This document shows, in pieces, positions 17,760 through 27,065 of a DNA stretch of 64,000 bases. A program made the translations under genes and the position numbers. Below the pieces are notes generated by a model. That model worked only from the letters and a program-made list of their open reading frames with translations, was not told the origin of the DNA and searched no databases. This DNA is from Lachnospiraceae bacterium (GTDB lineage: Bacteria > Bacillota_A > Clostridia > Lachnospirales > Lachnospiraceae): positions 1 through 64,000 of the forward strand of contig QXWX01000018.1 in assembly GCA_009911175.1 (NCBI GenBank), read 5' to 3'. The number at the start of each line of letters is the position of its first letter. Position 1 is the first letter of the stretch.

Positions 17760-20303
17760 ATGGGATTATATACTTACAACAGTACGGATATCCCGAAGAC
17801 TGACCGGATTCCAAAGCTGGTTGACCATTTATACGCAAAGCTGCCGGAGATTGAGTCGGCAAGAGCTGTCCTGATCACGGAGTCATACCGTCAGACGGAA
17901 AATGAACCCATGGTCATCCGCCGCGCGAAGGCATTTCAGCACATTTTGGAGAATATTCCGATCATCATCCGTGACCTGGAGCTGATCGTGGGAAGCACGA
18001 CCATCGCTCCAAGGGGCTGTCAGACCTACCCGGAGTTCTCTTACGAATGGCTGGAAGCAGAGTTTGACACGGTAGAGACCAGGTCTGCCGATCCATTTTA
18101 CATATCGGAGCAGACCAAGCGGGAACTGAAGGAAGCGAATGCCTACTGGAAGGGCAGGACCACCAGTGAGCTGGCAACGGCTTATATGGAACCGGAGACA
18201 TTGACCGCTATGGAACACAACATGTTCACGCCGGGAAATTATTTCTACAATGGTGTAGGACATGTGACGGTCAAGTATGAGGAGGTGCTCGCCATCGGAT
18301 TTTCCGGAATCCGGCAGAAAGCGGAGGCACAGATGGCTGCCTTAAGCCTGACAGACGGAGACTACCAGAGGAAGTCCCGTTTCCTGCAGGCAGTCATCAT
18401 CAGCTGCGACGCGGCTGTGACCTATGCCAGACGGTATGCGAAGCTGGCTCTGGAAGAAGCGGAGAAATGCACCGATGGGGCAAGAAAACTGGAACTGCTC
18501 CGGATCGCACAGAATTGTGCCAATGTGCCGGAGAAAGGGGCTAACGGATTCTATGAGGCATGCCAGTCATTCTGGTTTGTACAGCAGCTTCTGCAGATCG
18601 AATCCAGCGGGCACTCCATTTCGCCGGGACGATTTGACCAGTACATGTATCCTTATTATAAGAAGGATCTGGACAGCGGCAAGCTGACACGTGAATTTGC
18701 TCAGGAACTGATGGACTGCATCTGGGTGAAACTGAACGACCTGAACAAGTGCCGTGACGCTGCATCGGCAGAAGGATTTGCAGGCTATAGCCTGTTCCAG
18801 AACCTGATCGCCGGAGGACAGAACAAGGAGGGCATTGACGTGACCAATGACTTGTCCTTCATGTGCATCCAGGCGTCTATGCATGTATTCCTTCCGCAGC
18901 CGTCTTTATCAGTCCGTGTGTGGAACGGTTCGCCTCATGAATTTCTGGTCAAGGCAGCGGAACTGACACGTACCGGGATCGGGCTTCCGGCATATTACAA
19001 CGATGAAGTCATCATTCCGTCCCTGGTCAGCAGAGGACTGACGCTGCAGGATGCCCGGGAGTACAACATCATCGGATGTGTGGAACCCCAGAAGGCGGGC
19101 AAGACCGAAGGATGGCATGACGCCGCGTTCTTCAATATGTGCCGTCCGCTGGAGCTGGTATTTACCAACGGCGTGGATAAAGGGGTACAGGTAGGACCGC
19201 AGACAGGAAATGTCGAGGATATGAAGACCTTCGAGGAATTTTATCATGCATACAAGATGCAGATGGATTATGCCATCAAGCTGCTGGTCAACGCAGACAA
19301 TGCCATTGATATGGCTCATGCGGAGCGCTGTCCGCTGCCGTTCTTATCGTCCATGATAGACGACTGTATGAACCGCGGCAAGACCGTGCAGGAAGGCGGC
19401 GCTGTCTACAATTTCACTGGTCCCCAGGGCTTCGGGGTTGCCAATATGGCGGATTCCCTGTATGTCGTGAAGAAGCTGGTGTACGACGAACAGAAAGTAA
19501 CTATGAAGGAAATAAAGACCGCTCTGATGACTAATTACGGCAAAGGACTTGACGCCGAAGATATTGCGGCTGTTACGGCAAATGTGGCCAACGAGATGAG
19601 GGCAGCCGGACAGGCCGTGGGAGAAGCGGAGATCGCAGCCATCCTGAAAACCGTGGTCGCGGCATCTGAATCACCGGAGGTCAAGGCCAACGGAGAACGG
19701 CTTCAGAAGCTGATCGATCAGGTTCCGAAGTTCGGTAATGACATTGCGGAGGTGGATACATTTGCCAGGGACGTGGCTTATACCTATACGAGACCGCTGG
19801 AGAATTACAGGAACCCAAGGGGAGGCATCTTCCAGGCCGGCCTGTATCCGGTATCGGCTAATGTTCCGCTGGGCGCGCAGACAGGGGCAACACCGGACGG
19901 AAGACTGGCACATATGCCGGTGGCAGACGGGGTATCACCATCTGCGGGCAAGGACGTGAACGGTCCTACGGCAGCAGCCAATTCGGTATCCAAGCTGGAT
20001 CATTATATTGCTTCCAATGGAACCCTGTTCAACCAGAAGTTCCATCCGTCCGCATTGAGCGGGAGAAAAGGACTTGACAACTTTGTAGGCCTGATCCGTT
20101 CCTACTTCGACCAGAAGGGCAGCCATATGCAGTTCAACGTGGTCAGCAGAGAGACGCTTCTGGACGCGCAGAAGCATCCGGAGCAGTACAAGCACCTGGT
20201 AGTGCGTGTGGCAGGCTACAGCGCATTGTTTACGACGCTGTCCAAGTCGCTGCAGGATGATATCATCCGCCGGACCGAGCAGGGCTTCGGAAATGAGGCG
20301 TAA
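17760..20303 (+). CDS. B12-independent 1,2-propanediol dehydratase (glycyl radical)
   Basis: An 847-residue glycyl radical enzyme of the glycerol/propanediol dehydratase clade. The thiyl-radical Cys440 lies in IIGCVEPQKAGKTEGWHDAA, typical of diol dehydratases, and the radical Gly819 lies in VRVAGYSALF. It should convert 1,2-propanediol to propionaldehyde without cobalamin inside the microcompartment. The activase gene follows directly. No N- or C-terminal encapsulation helix like those on the neighbouring enzymes is apparent. The aldolase and shell genes downstream place it in the GRM5-type fucose/rhamnose pathway; choline lyase is unlikely. Confidence 0.92.
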   Translation: MGLYTYNSTDIPKTDRIPKLVDHLYAKLPEIESARAVLITESYRQTENEPMVIRRAKAFQHILENIPIIIRDLELIVGSTTIAPRGCQTYPEFSYEWLEAEFDTVETRSADPFYISEQTKRELKEANAYWKGRTTSELATAYMEPETLTAMEHNMFTPGNYFYNGVGHVTVKYEEVLAIGFSGIRQKAEAQMAALSLTDGDYQRKSRFLQAVIISCDAAVTYARRYAKLALEEAEKCTDGARKLELLRIAQNCANVPEKGANGFYEACQSFWFVQQLLQIESSGHSISPGRFDQYMYPYYKKDLDSGKLTREFAQELMDCIWVKLNDLNKCRDAASAEGFAGYSLFQNLIAGGQNKEGIDVTNDLSFMCIQASMHVFLPQPSLSVRVWNGSPHEFLVKAAELTRTGIGLPAYYNDEVIIPSLVSRGLTLQDAREYNIIGCVEPQKAGKTEGWHDAAFFNMCRPLELVFTNGVDKGVQVGPQTGNVEDMKTFEEFYHAYKMQMDYAIKLLVNADNAIDMAHAERCPLPFLSSMIDDCMNRGKTVQEGGAVYNFTGPQGFGVANMADSLYVVKKLVYDEQKVTMKEIKTALMTNYGKGLDAEDIAAVTANVANEMRAAGQAVGEAEIAAILKTVVAASESPEVKANGERLQKLIDQVPKFGNDIAEVDTFARDVAYTYTRPLENYRNPRGGIFQAGLYPVSANVPLGAQTGATPDGRLAHMPVADGVSPSAGKDVNGPTAAANSVSKLDHYIASNGTLFNQKFHPSALSGRKGLDNFVGLIRSYFDQKGSHMQFNVVSRETLLDAQKHPEQYKHLVVRVAGYSALFTTLSKSLQDDIIRRTEQGFGNEA

Positions 20304-20323
20304 GCGGGGCAGGAGGTAGCGCC

Positions 20324-21118
20324 ATGGAAGACTATAAGAAGACAAAGGGCCGCATTTTTGACATTCAGCGGTACTCGATCCATGATGGAAATGGAATCCG
20401 TACCATTGTGTTTTTGAAGGGATGTGTGCTTCGCTGCCGCTGGTGCTGCAATCCGGAATCTCAGGAATATGCCATACAGACCATGATGGTCCAGGGAGAG
20501 CCGAAGATCATCGGCAGAGATGTGACCGTGGCCGAGGTCATGGAGACCGTGGAGAAGGACCGCCCCTATTACCGCCGGACCGGAGGAGGACTGACGCTCT
20601 CGGGCGGGGAAAGTCTCTGCCAGCCGGAATTTGCGGCGGCGCTTCTGCGCGCGGCAAAGGAAAACGGCATCAATACGGCCATGGAGAGTATGGGCTGCGC
20701 AAAGTGGGAAGTGATCGAAGGAGTGCTTCCTTATCTGGATCAGTATCTGCTGGATATCAAGCACTGCAATCCGGACAAGCACAGGGAATTTACCGGCAGG
20801 TCCAATGAGCTGATGCTGGAAAACGCAAAGAAGATCGCGGCTTCCCATATGACAGAGCTGAGCATCCGTGTCCCGGTGATTCCGGGTTTTAACGACACAC
20901 CGGAGGAGATCCGGGATATCGCCGCATATACCAGAGCGCTCGGCAATGTAAAGCGGCTCCATTTATTGCCGTATCACAGACTTGGACAGGATAAATATGC
21001 CGGACTTGGGAGAGAATACCTGATGGGCGATGTGAAGCCGCCGGCCAACGAGAAAATGCGGGAGCTGCTCACGGCTGCGGAGCAGACAGCAGGGATCGAA
21101 TGCCAGATCGGCGGGTAA
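20324..21118 (+). CDS. Glycyl radical enzyme activase (radical SAM)
   Basis: A 264-residue radical SAM enzyme with the cluster motif Cys34-x3-Cys38-x2-Cys41 (GCVLRCRWCCNPE) and the GGGLTLSGGE motif. It would generate the glycyl radical on Gly819 of the upstream dehydratase. Most activases of this clade have an inserted ferredoxin-like region with two extra clusters right after the CxxxCxxC; here the insert is absent, making a compact pyruvate formate-lyase-activase-like form. It begins behind AGGAGG. Confidence 0.9.
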   Translation: MEDYKKTKGRIFDIQRYSIHDGNGIRTIVFLKGCVLRCRWCCNPESQEYAIQTMMVQGEPKIIGRDVTVAEVMETVEKDRPYYRRTGGGLTLSGGESLCQPEFAAALLRAAKENGINTAMESMGCAKWEVIEGVLPYLDQYLLDIKHCNPDKHREFTGRSNELMLENAKKIAASHMTELSIRVPVIPGFNDTPEEIRDIAAYTRALGNVKRLHLLPYHRLGQDKYAGLGREYLMGDVKPPANEKMRELLTAAEQTAGIECQIGG

Positions 21119-21211
21119 GATAAAAGAGATATAGAGAGAAATATATAGTATAAAATGGGTGCATTAAGGTCTGCGGACCTGAATCATTATAAATCCAAGG
21201 AGGAAAAAAGG

Positions 21212-22015
21212 ATGCAAAACGAATTTGAAATCAAAAAAGAGATGTGTGAGATCGGCAAACGTGTTTACAACCGCGGAATGGTTGCGGCAAATGACGGAAA
21301 CTTTTCCGTAAAGCTCAATGACAATGAATTTCTGTGCACACCGACCGGCGTCAGCAAAGGTTTCATGACTCCGGAATACATCTGCAAGGTAGATGCGGAA
21401 GGCAGGGTACTTCAGGCAAATAAGGGCTTCAGACCGTCATCGGAGATCAAGATGCATATGCGTGTCTACAAAGAGAGACCGGACGTAAATTCCGTAGTAC
21501 ACGCGCATCCGCTGTATGCAACTACATTTGCGATCGCAGGGATCCCGCTGACACAGCCGATCATGCCGGAAGCAGTGATCGCTCTCGGATGTGTTCCGAT
21601 CGCGAAGTACGGCACACCTTCCACGATGGAGATTCCGGACGCGGTATCCGAGCATCTGCAGTATTTTGACGCTGTATTGCTGGAGAACCACGGCGCGCTG
21701 ACCTACTCCGATTCTCTGCTGAATGCATATCATAAGATGGAATCTGTTGAGTTCTACGCGCGTCTGTTATGGCAGACCATGCAGATCGGCGGACCGCAGG
21801 AGCTGAACAAAGAGCAGGTGGAAAAGCTGTATGAGATCAGAAGACAGTTCGGACTTCCCGGAAAGCATCCTGCAAACGTATGCCCGAATGCAAAGGCTGG
21901 AAAGCCGAGCTGCCATACATGCGGTGGAAACTGCAGCGGCGGAGCGGCTCCGAAGGCAGATGCGGACCTGGTAGCAGAGATCACCAAGAAGGTCATGAGC
22001 CAGCTTGGAATGTAA
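21212..22015 (+). CDS. Class II aldolase with C-terminal encapsulation peptide
   Basis: A 267-residue zinc class II aldolase of the L-fuculose-phosphate aldolase family. The zinc histidines are in VVHAHPLYATTF and LENHGALTYS. It would split fuculose- or rhamnulose-1-phosphate to DHAP and L-lactaldehyde. After the catalytic domain there is a Cys/Gly-rich linker and a terminal helix, DADLVAEITKKVMSQLGM, typical of microcompartment targeting. ATG at 21212 follows AAGGAGG. Its presence identifies the locus as the GRM5 type. Confidence 0.9.
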   Translation: MQNEFEIKKEMCEIGKRVYNRGMVAANDGNFSVKLNDNEFLCTPTGVSKGFMTPEYICKVDAEGRVLQANKGFRPSSEIKMHMRVYKERPDVNSVVHAHPLYATTFAIAGIPLTQPIMPEAVIALGCVPIAKYGTPSTMEIPDAVSEHLQYFDAVLLENHGALTYSDSLLNAYHKMESVEFYARLLWQTMQIGGPQELNKEQVEKLYEIRRQFGLPGKHPANVCPNAKAGKPSCHTCGGNCSGGAAPKADADLVAEITKKVMSQLGM

Positions 22016-22087
22016 GAAAAACCGCAGAAGGCCGGGGCGTATGGGGCGTAAGGGCCTGCGCCCGGCAGAAAAGAAACGAGGACTGCT

Positions 22088-22609
22088 ATGAATGAACAGG
22101 AGATTTCCGGTGTGGTGCAGGCCGTACTGGAAGGAATGAAAAATACGGGTTCCGCGCATGGAGCCGGACATGTCTCCACATGCAAAAAGCATAAGATGAC
22201 TCTGGAAAAAGCCAATGCCCTGATCGAGAAGGTCAAGGCGAAGGCATCGGAGATGGGCGTCCGTGCGGTGGTGGCGGTTGCAGACCAGGCCGGAAGGCCC
22301 GTGTCGGTCCAGAGTATGGACGGAGCCTACATAGCAAGCTTTGACATTGCGTTAAATAAATCATTTACCTCGGCAAGCCTGAACATGTCAACGGAGGCTT
22401 TAAGCCATTTGAGCCAGCCGGGACAGCCCTTGTACGGCATCCAGTTTACCAATGACGGCAAGATCGTCATCTTTGGAGGCGGAGAGGTGCTGGAAGCAGA
22501 GGGGAAAATGATCGGAGCCCTGGGGGTGAGCGGCGGTACCGCCAAGCAGGATACCGAGCTTGCGGCCTACGGCAGGGAAGTATTTAAGGAGGTAATAGCG
22601 TGTCTGTAA
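22088..22609 (+). CDS. GlcG/HbpS-like (PduO C-terminal) protein, targeted
   Basis: A 173-residue protein of the DUF336 (GlcG/HbpS, PduO C-terminal-like) family. Residues 1-20 form an amphipathic helix (EQEISGVVQAVLEGM) that matches the encapsulation peptides of its neighbours, followed by a flexible linker. The domain carries VAVADQAGRPVSV and FGGGEVLEAEG typical of the family, some of which bind heme or cobalamin. Its function in glycyl-radical compartments is unknown. It overlaps the aldehyde dehydrogenase gene by 10 bases. Confidence 0.85.
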   Translation: MNEQEISGVVQAVLEGMKNTGSAHGAGHVSTCKKHKMTLEKANALIEKVKAKASEMGVRAVVAVADQAGRPVSVQSMDGAYIASFDIALNKSFTSASLNMSTEALSHLSQPGQPLYGIQFTNDGKIVIFGGGEVLEAEGKMIGALGVSGGTAKQDTELAAYGREVFKEVIACL

Positions 22610-23988
22610 ATGAACAGATGGTTCAGGACATTGTGCAGGAAGTGGTGGCGAAGATGCAGATTGCTTCCGACGTGACCGGCAACCACGGTGTTTTCCAGGA
22701 TATGAACACTGCCATTGAGGCAGCCAAGAAAACACAAAGAATCGTTGCCCGGATGTCCATGGACCAGAGAGAGAAGATTATTTCCAATATCCGCGGAAAG
22801 ATCAAAGAGCATGCGGAGATCTTCGCGCGGATGGGAGTACAGGAGACCGGCATGGGAAATGTCGGACACAAGATCTTAAAGCATCAGCTTGTAGCTGAGA
22901 AGACACCCGGAACAGAAGATATTCAAACAACAGCCTGGTCAGGAGACAGAGGGCTGACACTGATCGAGATGGGACCTTTCGGGGTCATCGGCGCAATCAC
23001 TCCATGTACCAATCCAAGCGAGACGGTGCTGTGTAATACGATCGGTATGCTGGCAGGAGGCAATACGGTCGTATTCAATCCACATCCGGCAGCAATCAAA
23101 ACATCGATCTATGCCGTCAACCTGATAAACGAAGCATCACTGGAGGCCGGAGGCCCGAACAATATTGCATGTACGGTAGAGAAGCCGACCCTGGAGAGCA
23201 GCAACATTATGATGAAGCACAAGGATATCCCGCTGATCGCCGCGACCGGAGGCCCGGGTGTGGTGACGGCTGTGCTGTCCTCCGGCAAGAGAGGTATCGG
23301 CGCAGGGGCAGGCAACCCGCCCGCGCTGGTGGATGAGACAGCAGATATCCGCAAGGCGGCAGAGGACATTGTCAATGGATGTACCTTTGACAACAATCTT
23401 CCCTGTATCGCGGAGAAGGAGATCGTAGCGGTGGATTCCATTGCGGATGAGCTGATGCATTACATGATCACCGAGCAGGGCTGCTACCTGGCTTCCAAGG
23501 AAGAGCAGGATGCGCTGACAGAGGTGGTATTAAAGGGCGGACGCCTGAACAGAAAATGTGTCGGAAGAGACGCAAAGACTCTGCTGGGCATGATCGGCGT
23601 AACCGTACCGGACAATATCCGGTGCATTACCTTTGAAGGACCGAAGGAGCATCCGCTGATCGCGGAGGAGCTGATGATGCCGATCCTGGGGGTAGTCAGG
23701 GCAAAGGATTTTGACGATGCGGTAGAGCAGGCCGTATGGCTGGAGCACGGCAACCGTCATTCTGCCCACATCCACTCCAAGAATGTGGACAATATCACCA
23801 AATATGCAAAGGCGATCGACACAGCGATCCTTGTAAAGAACGGACCGTCCTATGCGGCGATCGGGTTCGGCGGAGAGGGCTTCTGTACCTTTACCATTGC
23901 CAGCCGGACAGGAGAAGGACTGACAAGCGCAAGCGCATTTACGAAGAGGAGACGCTGCGTAATGTGCGACAGCCTGTGTATTCGATAA
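22600..23988 (+). CDS. pduP: CoA-acylating propionaldehyde dehydrogenase, PduP-like
   Basis: A 462-residue aldehyde dehydrogenase that would oxidise propionaldehyde to propionyl-CoA with NAD. The catalytic Cys269 lies in FDNNLPCIAEKE. Residues 1-20 (NEQMVQDIVQEVVAKMQIAS) are an encapsulation peptide. Translation starts at GTG behind AAGGAGG inside the end of the previous gene. The symbol is given by homology of the role; the same enzyme class is also called EutE. Confidence 0.9.
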   Translation: MSVNEQMVQDIVQEVVAKMQIASDVTGNHGVFQDMNTAIEAAKKTQRIVARMSMDQREKIISNIRGKIKEHAEIFARMGVQETGMGNVGHKILKHQLVAEKTPGTEDIQTTAWSGDRGLTLIEMGPFGVIGAITPCTNPSETVLCNTIGMLAGGNTVVFNPHPAAIKTSIYAVNLINEASLEAGGPNNIACTVEKPTLESSNIMMKHKDIPLIAATGGPGVVTAVLSSGKRGIGAGAGNPPALVDETADIRKAAEDIVNGCTFDNNLPCIAEKEIVAVDSIADELMHYMITEQGCYLASKEEQDALTEVVLKGGRLNRKCVGRDAKTLLGMIGVTVPDNIRCITFEGPKEHPLIAEELMMPILGVVRAKDFDDAVEQAVWLEHGNRHSAHIHSKNVDNITKYAKAIDTAILVKNGPSYAAIGFGGEGFCTFTIASRTGEGLTSASAFTKRRRCVMCDSLCIR

Positions 23989-24096
23989 AAGCAAAGCAGG
24001 AGATCAGCCTGCAGCGGAACAGGCAGCCATGGAAATGAGACTGGTTCCGCGGCAGTATAAAGGCAGGCTGGTCGTAAGTTGAGGAGGCAATATAAA

Positions 24097-25308
24097 ATGG
24101 AAATGAATTCTGCAAATGTAGAAGCCGTTGTAAAGCAGGTTCTGGAAAGCATGTTGAGCCAGCCGGTTTCGGCCCCGGCAGCTGCACCGGCAGCAGGCCA
24201 GGCGATTCCGAAGACTGCGCATGTAGCGATGCTGACGGCTCTGGAGCATTATGATGTAAAGGAATTTCCGATGCCGGAGGTCGGCGACGGAGATATCCTT
24301 GTAAAAGTAGAAGGCTGCGGCGTCTGCGGAACAGACGCTCATGAATTTAAGAGAGATCCTTTCGGCCTGATCCCGGTAGCGCTGGGACATGAAGGCACCG
24401 GCGAGATCGTGAAGATGGGTAAGGATGTCAAGGCGGACAGTGCCGGAAAGCCATTGAAGGTAGGTGACAAGGTAGTAACCTGTATGATCTTTAAGGATAA
24501 CCCGGATATTACCATGTTCGACCTGAACAAGCAGAATGTGGGCGGCGCGGATGTATATGGACTGCTTCCGGACGATGATATTCATCTGAACGGATGGTTT
24601 TCCGATTACATATTGATCCGGAAGGGTTCCACCGTATTCAATGTCAGCGATCTGGATCTGAAGTCCCGTATCCTGATCGAACCCTGCGCCGTACTGATCC
24701 ACGCGGTTGAGAGGGCGAAGACAACCGGCATCCTGCGGTTCAACAGCAGGGTTGTGGTTCAGGGCTGCGGACCGATCGGACTGATCTGTATCGCGATCCT
24801 CCGTACCATGGGGATTGAAAATATTGTGGCAGTAGACGGCAATCAGCAAAGGCTGGATTTCGCGAAGAGGATGGGAGCAGACAATTCCGTCAACTTCATG
24901 AACCACAAGGGAATCGAAGCGCTCAGCGGCGCAGTGAAGGAAGCATTCGGCGGATACGAAGCGGATTTCGCGTTCCAGTGTACCGGATCTCCGGTGGCTC
25001 ACGCGAATATCTACAAGTTCATCCGCAACGGCGGCGGACTCTGCGAGCTGGGATTCTTCATCAACGGCGGAGACGCGACCATCAATCCGCACTTTGACCT
25101 TTGCTCCAAGGAGATCACGCTGGTCGGCTCCTGGGTATACACCCTGAGAGATTACGCGACTACATTTGACTTCCTGAAACGGGCGAAGGCGATCGGACTT
25201 CCGATGGATGACCTGATCACACATGAATTTCCGCTGGAGCAGATCAACGAGGCACATGTAACAAATCTGAAGCAGGAAGGCCTCAAGATCGCGATCGTGA
25301 ATAAGTAG
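24097..25308 (+). CDS. Zinc alcohol dehydrogenase, microcompartment-targeted
   Basis: A 403-residue medium-chain dehydrogenase. The catalytic zinc site is visible in GCGVCGTDAHEF and GHEGTGEI, and the Rossmann fold in VQGCGPIGLICIAI. The structural zinc lobe with its four cysteines is missing. The first ~22 residues (ANVEAVVKQVLESMLSQ) are an encapsulation peptide joined by an Ala/Pro linker. Inside the shell it could reduce lactaldehyde to 1,2-propanediol or propionaldehyde to propanol and recycle NADH. ATG at 24097 follows GAGGAGG. Confidence 0.88.
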   Translation: MEMNSANVEAVVKQVLESMLSQPVSAPAAAPAAGQAIPKTAHVAMLTALEHYDVKEFPMPEVGDGDILVKVEGCGVCGTDAHEFKRDPFGLIPVALGHEGTGEIVKMGKDVKADSAGKPLKVGDKVVTCMIFKDNPDITMFDLNKQNVGGADVYGLLPDDDIHLNGWFSDYILIRKGSTVFNVSDLDLKSRILIEPCAVLIHAVERAKTTGILRFNSRVVVQGCGPIGLICIAILRTMGIENIVAVDGNQQRLDFAKRMGADNSVNFMNHKGIEALSGAVKEAFGGYEADFAFQCTGSPVAHANIYKFIRNGGGLCELGFFINGGDATINPHFDLCSKEITLVGSWVYTLRDYATTFDFLKRAKAIGLPMDDLITHEFPLEQINEAHVTNLKQEGLKIAIVNK

Positions 25309-25320
25309 TGATGATTCAGA

Positions 25321-25350
25321 ACGGCAGCGGACGGTTCTGTGGTCTGCCGT
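25321..25350 (+). repeat. Intercistronic hairpin before shell gene block
   Basis: ACGGCAG at 25321-25327 pairs with CTGCCGT at 25344-25350. It lies between the enzyme genes and the block of shell genes and may modulate mRNA stability. No T-run follows, so it is not a classical terminator. Confidence 0.4.
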
Positions 25351-25398
25351 CGTGAACATTGACGTGATCTTTGAAATTACCTGCGAAGGAGAGTGGTT

Positions 25399-25743
25399 AT
25401 GGGAGAAGCAGTAGGAATGCTGGAGGTATTCGGGCTGGCGACCGCCTACGCCGCGGCAGATGCCGGGTGCAAGGCAGGCAATGTCCGGCTGGAGACCTTT
25501 GATAAAAACAAACCGGCGAATGCGGATGAATTACCTGTACCGCTGATCGTGATGGTGAAATTTCGCGGAAGCGTATCCGATGTCCAGGCTGCGTTAGAGG
25601 CGGCAAGCGCCAGGGCCAAAGAGCTTGCGGGAATCGTAACGGAATACAAGATCGCAAGGCCCACGGAGGATACGGAGAAGATGCTCAAACTGAGCGGCTT
25701 AGATAAAGGAACACCAAATAAAAAATATTTAAAAGAAGTCTAG
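25399..25743 (+). CDS. BMC-H shell protein, longer form
   Basis: A 114-residue single-domain shell protein with the usual start GEAVGMLEVFGLATAYAAADAGCKAG. It has a longer pore-side loop (DKNKPANADELPVP) than canonical PduA-like proteins and an ~12-residue C-terminal tail. It resembles the 15647 shell protein more than the PduA/J-like copies downstream. ATG at 25399 is behind AAGGAGAG. Confidence 0.85.
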   Translation: MGEAVGMLEVFGLATAYAAADAGCKAGNVRLETFDKNKPANADELPVPLIVMVKFRGSVSDVQAALEAASARAKELAGIVTEYKIARPTEDTEKMLKLSGLDKGTPNKKYLKEV

Positions 25744-25755
25744 GAGGATATAAAA

Positions 25756-26031
25756 ATGGCACAGCAGGCATTAGGAATGGTAGAAACCAGAGGTTTGACA
25801 GCAGCAATCGAAGCAGCAGACGCAATGACAAAGGCGGCTGAGGTTACATTGGTAGGAACAGAGAAGATCGGATCCGGTCTTGTAACTGTTCTGGTACGCG
25901 GAGACGTAGGCGCTGTGAAGGCGGCTGTCGAGACAGGAGCGGACGCTGCGGCAAGACTTGGAGAGCTGGTTGCGACACACGTGATCCCGAGGCCGCATGA
26001 CGACGTAGAGAAGATTCTCCCTACGGTTTAA
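25756..26031 (+). CDS. Canonical BMC-H shell protein, PduA/PduJ-like
   Basis: A 91-residue hexameric shell protein with canonical motifs [20 protein letters not shown] (pore loop) and [17 protein letters not shown]. It is probably the major facet tile and diffusion pore of the compartment. The shell gene at 26425 encodes a nearly identical domain, so the two arose by a recent duplication. Confidence 0.93.
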   Translation: MAQQALGMVETRGLTAAIEAADAMTKAAEVTLVGTEKIGSGLVTVLVRGDVGAVKAAVETGADAAARLGELVATHVIPRPHDDVEKILPTV

Positions 26032-26126
26032 TTTGAGAGAAGCTGTGATCCGCGGTCCGGATTAAAAAAAGGGCTGCGGGCCGTAACAGGAGAATCCCTC
26101 AGATTGATAAGTAAAGGAGCAGTCTC

Positions 26127-26411
26127 ATGGGACAGGCATATGGATTTTTTGAAATCCCGAGTGTGACGGCAGCTGTAGTCGCCATTGATATGATGTGCAA
26201 GACGGCGCAGGTGGAATTGGTCACATGGGAGAAAAAACTGGGCGGGCGTCTTGTCACCATCATCATCCGCGGGGATGTGTCCGCAGTGACACAGGCGATC
26301 GAAACCGCTGCCGCGAACGGGATCAAAGAACCGGCGGCATACGCGGTGATCGCAAGTCCCCACGAGGAGATCATCAAGATGGTGAACCAGAGCGCGAACC
26401 GGGTAAGTTAA
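26127..26411 (+). CDS. BMC-H shell protein, divergent paralogue
   Basis: A 94-residue single-domain shell protein ([20 protein letters not shown] at the start, [16 protein letters not shown] around the pore, [14 protein letters not shown] at the end). The pore loop is LGG rather than IGSG, suggesting different permeability. It starts behind AAAGGAGC. Confidence 0.88.
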   Translation: MGQAYGFFEIPSVTAAVVAIDMMCKTAQVELVTWEKKLGGRLVTIIIRGDVSAVTQAIETAAANGIKEPAAYAVIASPHEEIIKMVNQSANRVS

Positions 26412-26424
26412 GGAGGCAGTGACC

Positions 26425-26937
26425 ATGGCAGATGAGAAGAAGCCGACAGGCGAGGAGAAGAACGTAGATTCTTCCAAAGCGGAAGGCGCGGCCAAAAAAG
26501 GCAGAGCAAAGAAAACTGCAGGATCAAAAGCTGCGTCCGCAAAGAAAGCAGAAACAACAGCCAAAGCGCCTGCCAAGACAGTTCAGAGAGTGAAGCAGGC
26601 GGCGCGGCAGGCAGAAGAGGTTATTGTAGAGCAGACAATCCAGAAGGAGGAAAAAAGAATGTCACAGGAAGCATTAGGAATGGTGGAAACTAGAGGTCTG
26701 GTAGCATCAATCGAAGCAGCAGATACCATGCTCAAAGCAGCAAATGTTGTACTGGTAGGAACAGAGAAGATCGGATCCGGTCTTGTAACCGTTATGGTAC
26801 GCGGAGACGTAGGTGCTGTTAAATCAGCAGTAGAGTCCGGCGCGGAAGCGGCAGGAAGACTCGGTGAGTTAGTAGCGACCCACGTGATCCCAAGACCTCA
26901 CGGCGATGTAGAGAAGATTCTTCCGGCAATCAAATAA
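26425..26937 (+). CDS. BMC-H shell protein with 78-residue basic extension and internal start
   Basis: The long form is 170 residues: about 78 residues rich in Lys, Ala, Glu and Thr, with no globular character, precede a canonical PduA/J-like BMC domain. ATG at 26425 has AAGGAGG eight bases upstream. At Met79 a second ATG (26659) has its own excellent AGAAGGAGG site (26642-26650), and translation there would give a standard 92-residue shell protein. Two products from one gene, as known for PduB and PduB', are therefore likely. The tail could bind cargo, nucleic acid or other shells on the concave or convex face. Confidence 0.85.
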   Translation: MADEKKPTGEEKNVDSSKAEGAAKKGRAKKTAGSKAASAKKAETTAKAPAKTVQRVKQAARQAEEVIVEQTIQKEEKRMSQEALGMVETRGLVASIEAADTMLKAANVVLVGTEKIGSGLVTVMVRGDVGAVKSAVESGAEAAGRLGELVATHVIPRPHGDVEKILPAIK

Positions 26938-26953
26938 GTACGAGCGATGCCAG

Positions 26954-27044
26954 CTGAGGGGTATTCCGTCAGGATGCGTCCCTCAGAAGATATGCAGGAT
27001 TTGCTGCTGCGGATACCGTAAGTGTGAACAGCAATAAATCCTGC
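26954..27044 (+). repeat. Two intercistronic hairpins after shell gene block
   Basis: CTGAGGG (26954-26960) pairs with CCCTCAG (26980-26986), and GCAGGATTTGCTG (26994-27006) pairs with CAGCAATAAATCCTGC (27029-27044). They separate the abundant shell genes from pduL and could lower downstream expression or shield the 3' end of the shell mRNA. Confidence 0.55.
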
Positions 27045-27065
27045 ATCACCAAGAGGAGAATTGAT

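Noticed and set aside
17760..20303. Choline trimethylamine-lyase (cut-type) identity
   Set aside because: The GCVEPQKAGKTEGWHDAA motif and the linked class II aldolase and PduL/PduQ-like genes fit a diol dehydratase locus.
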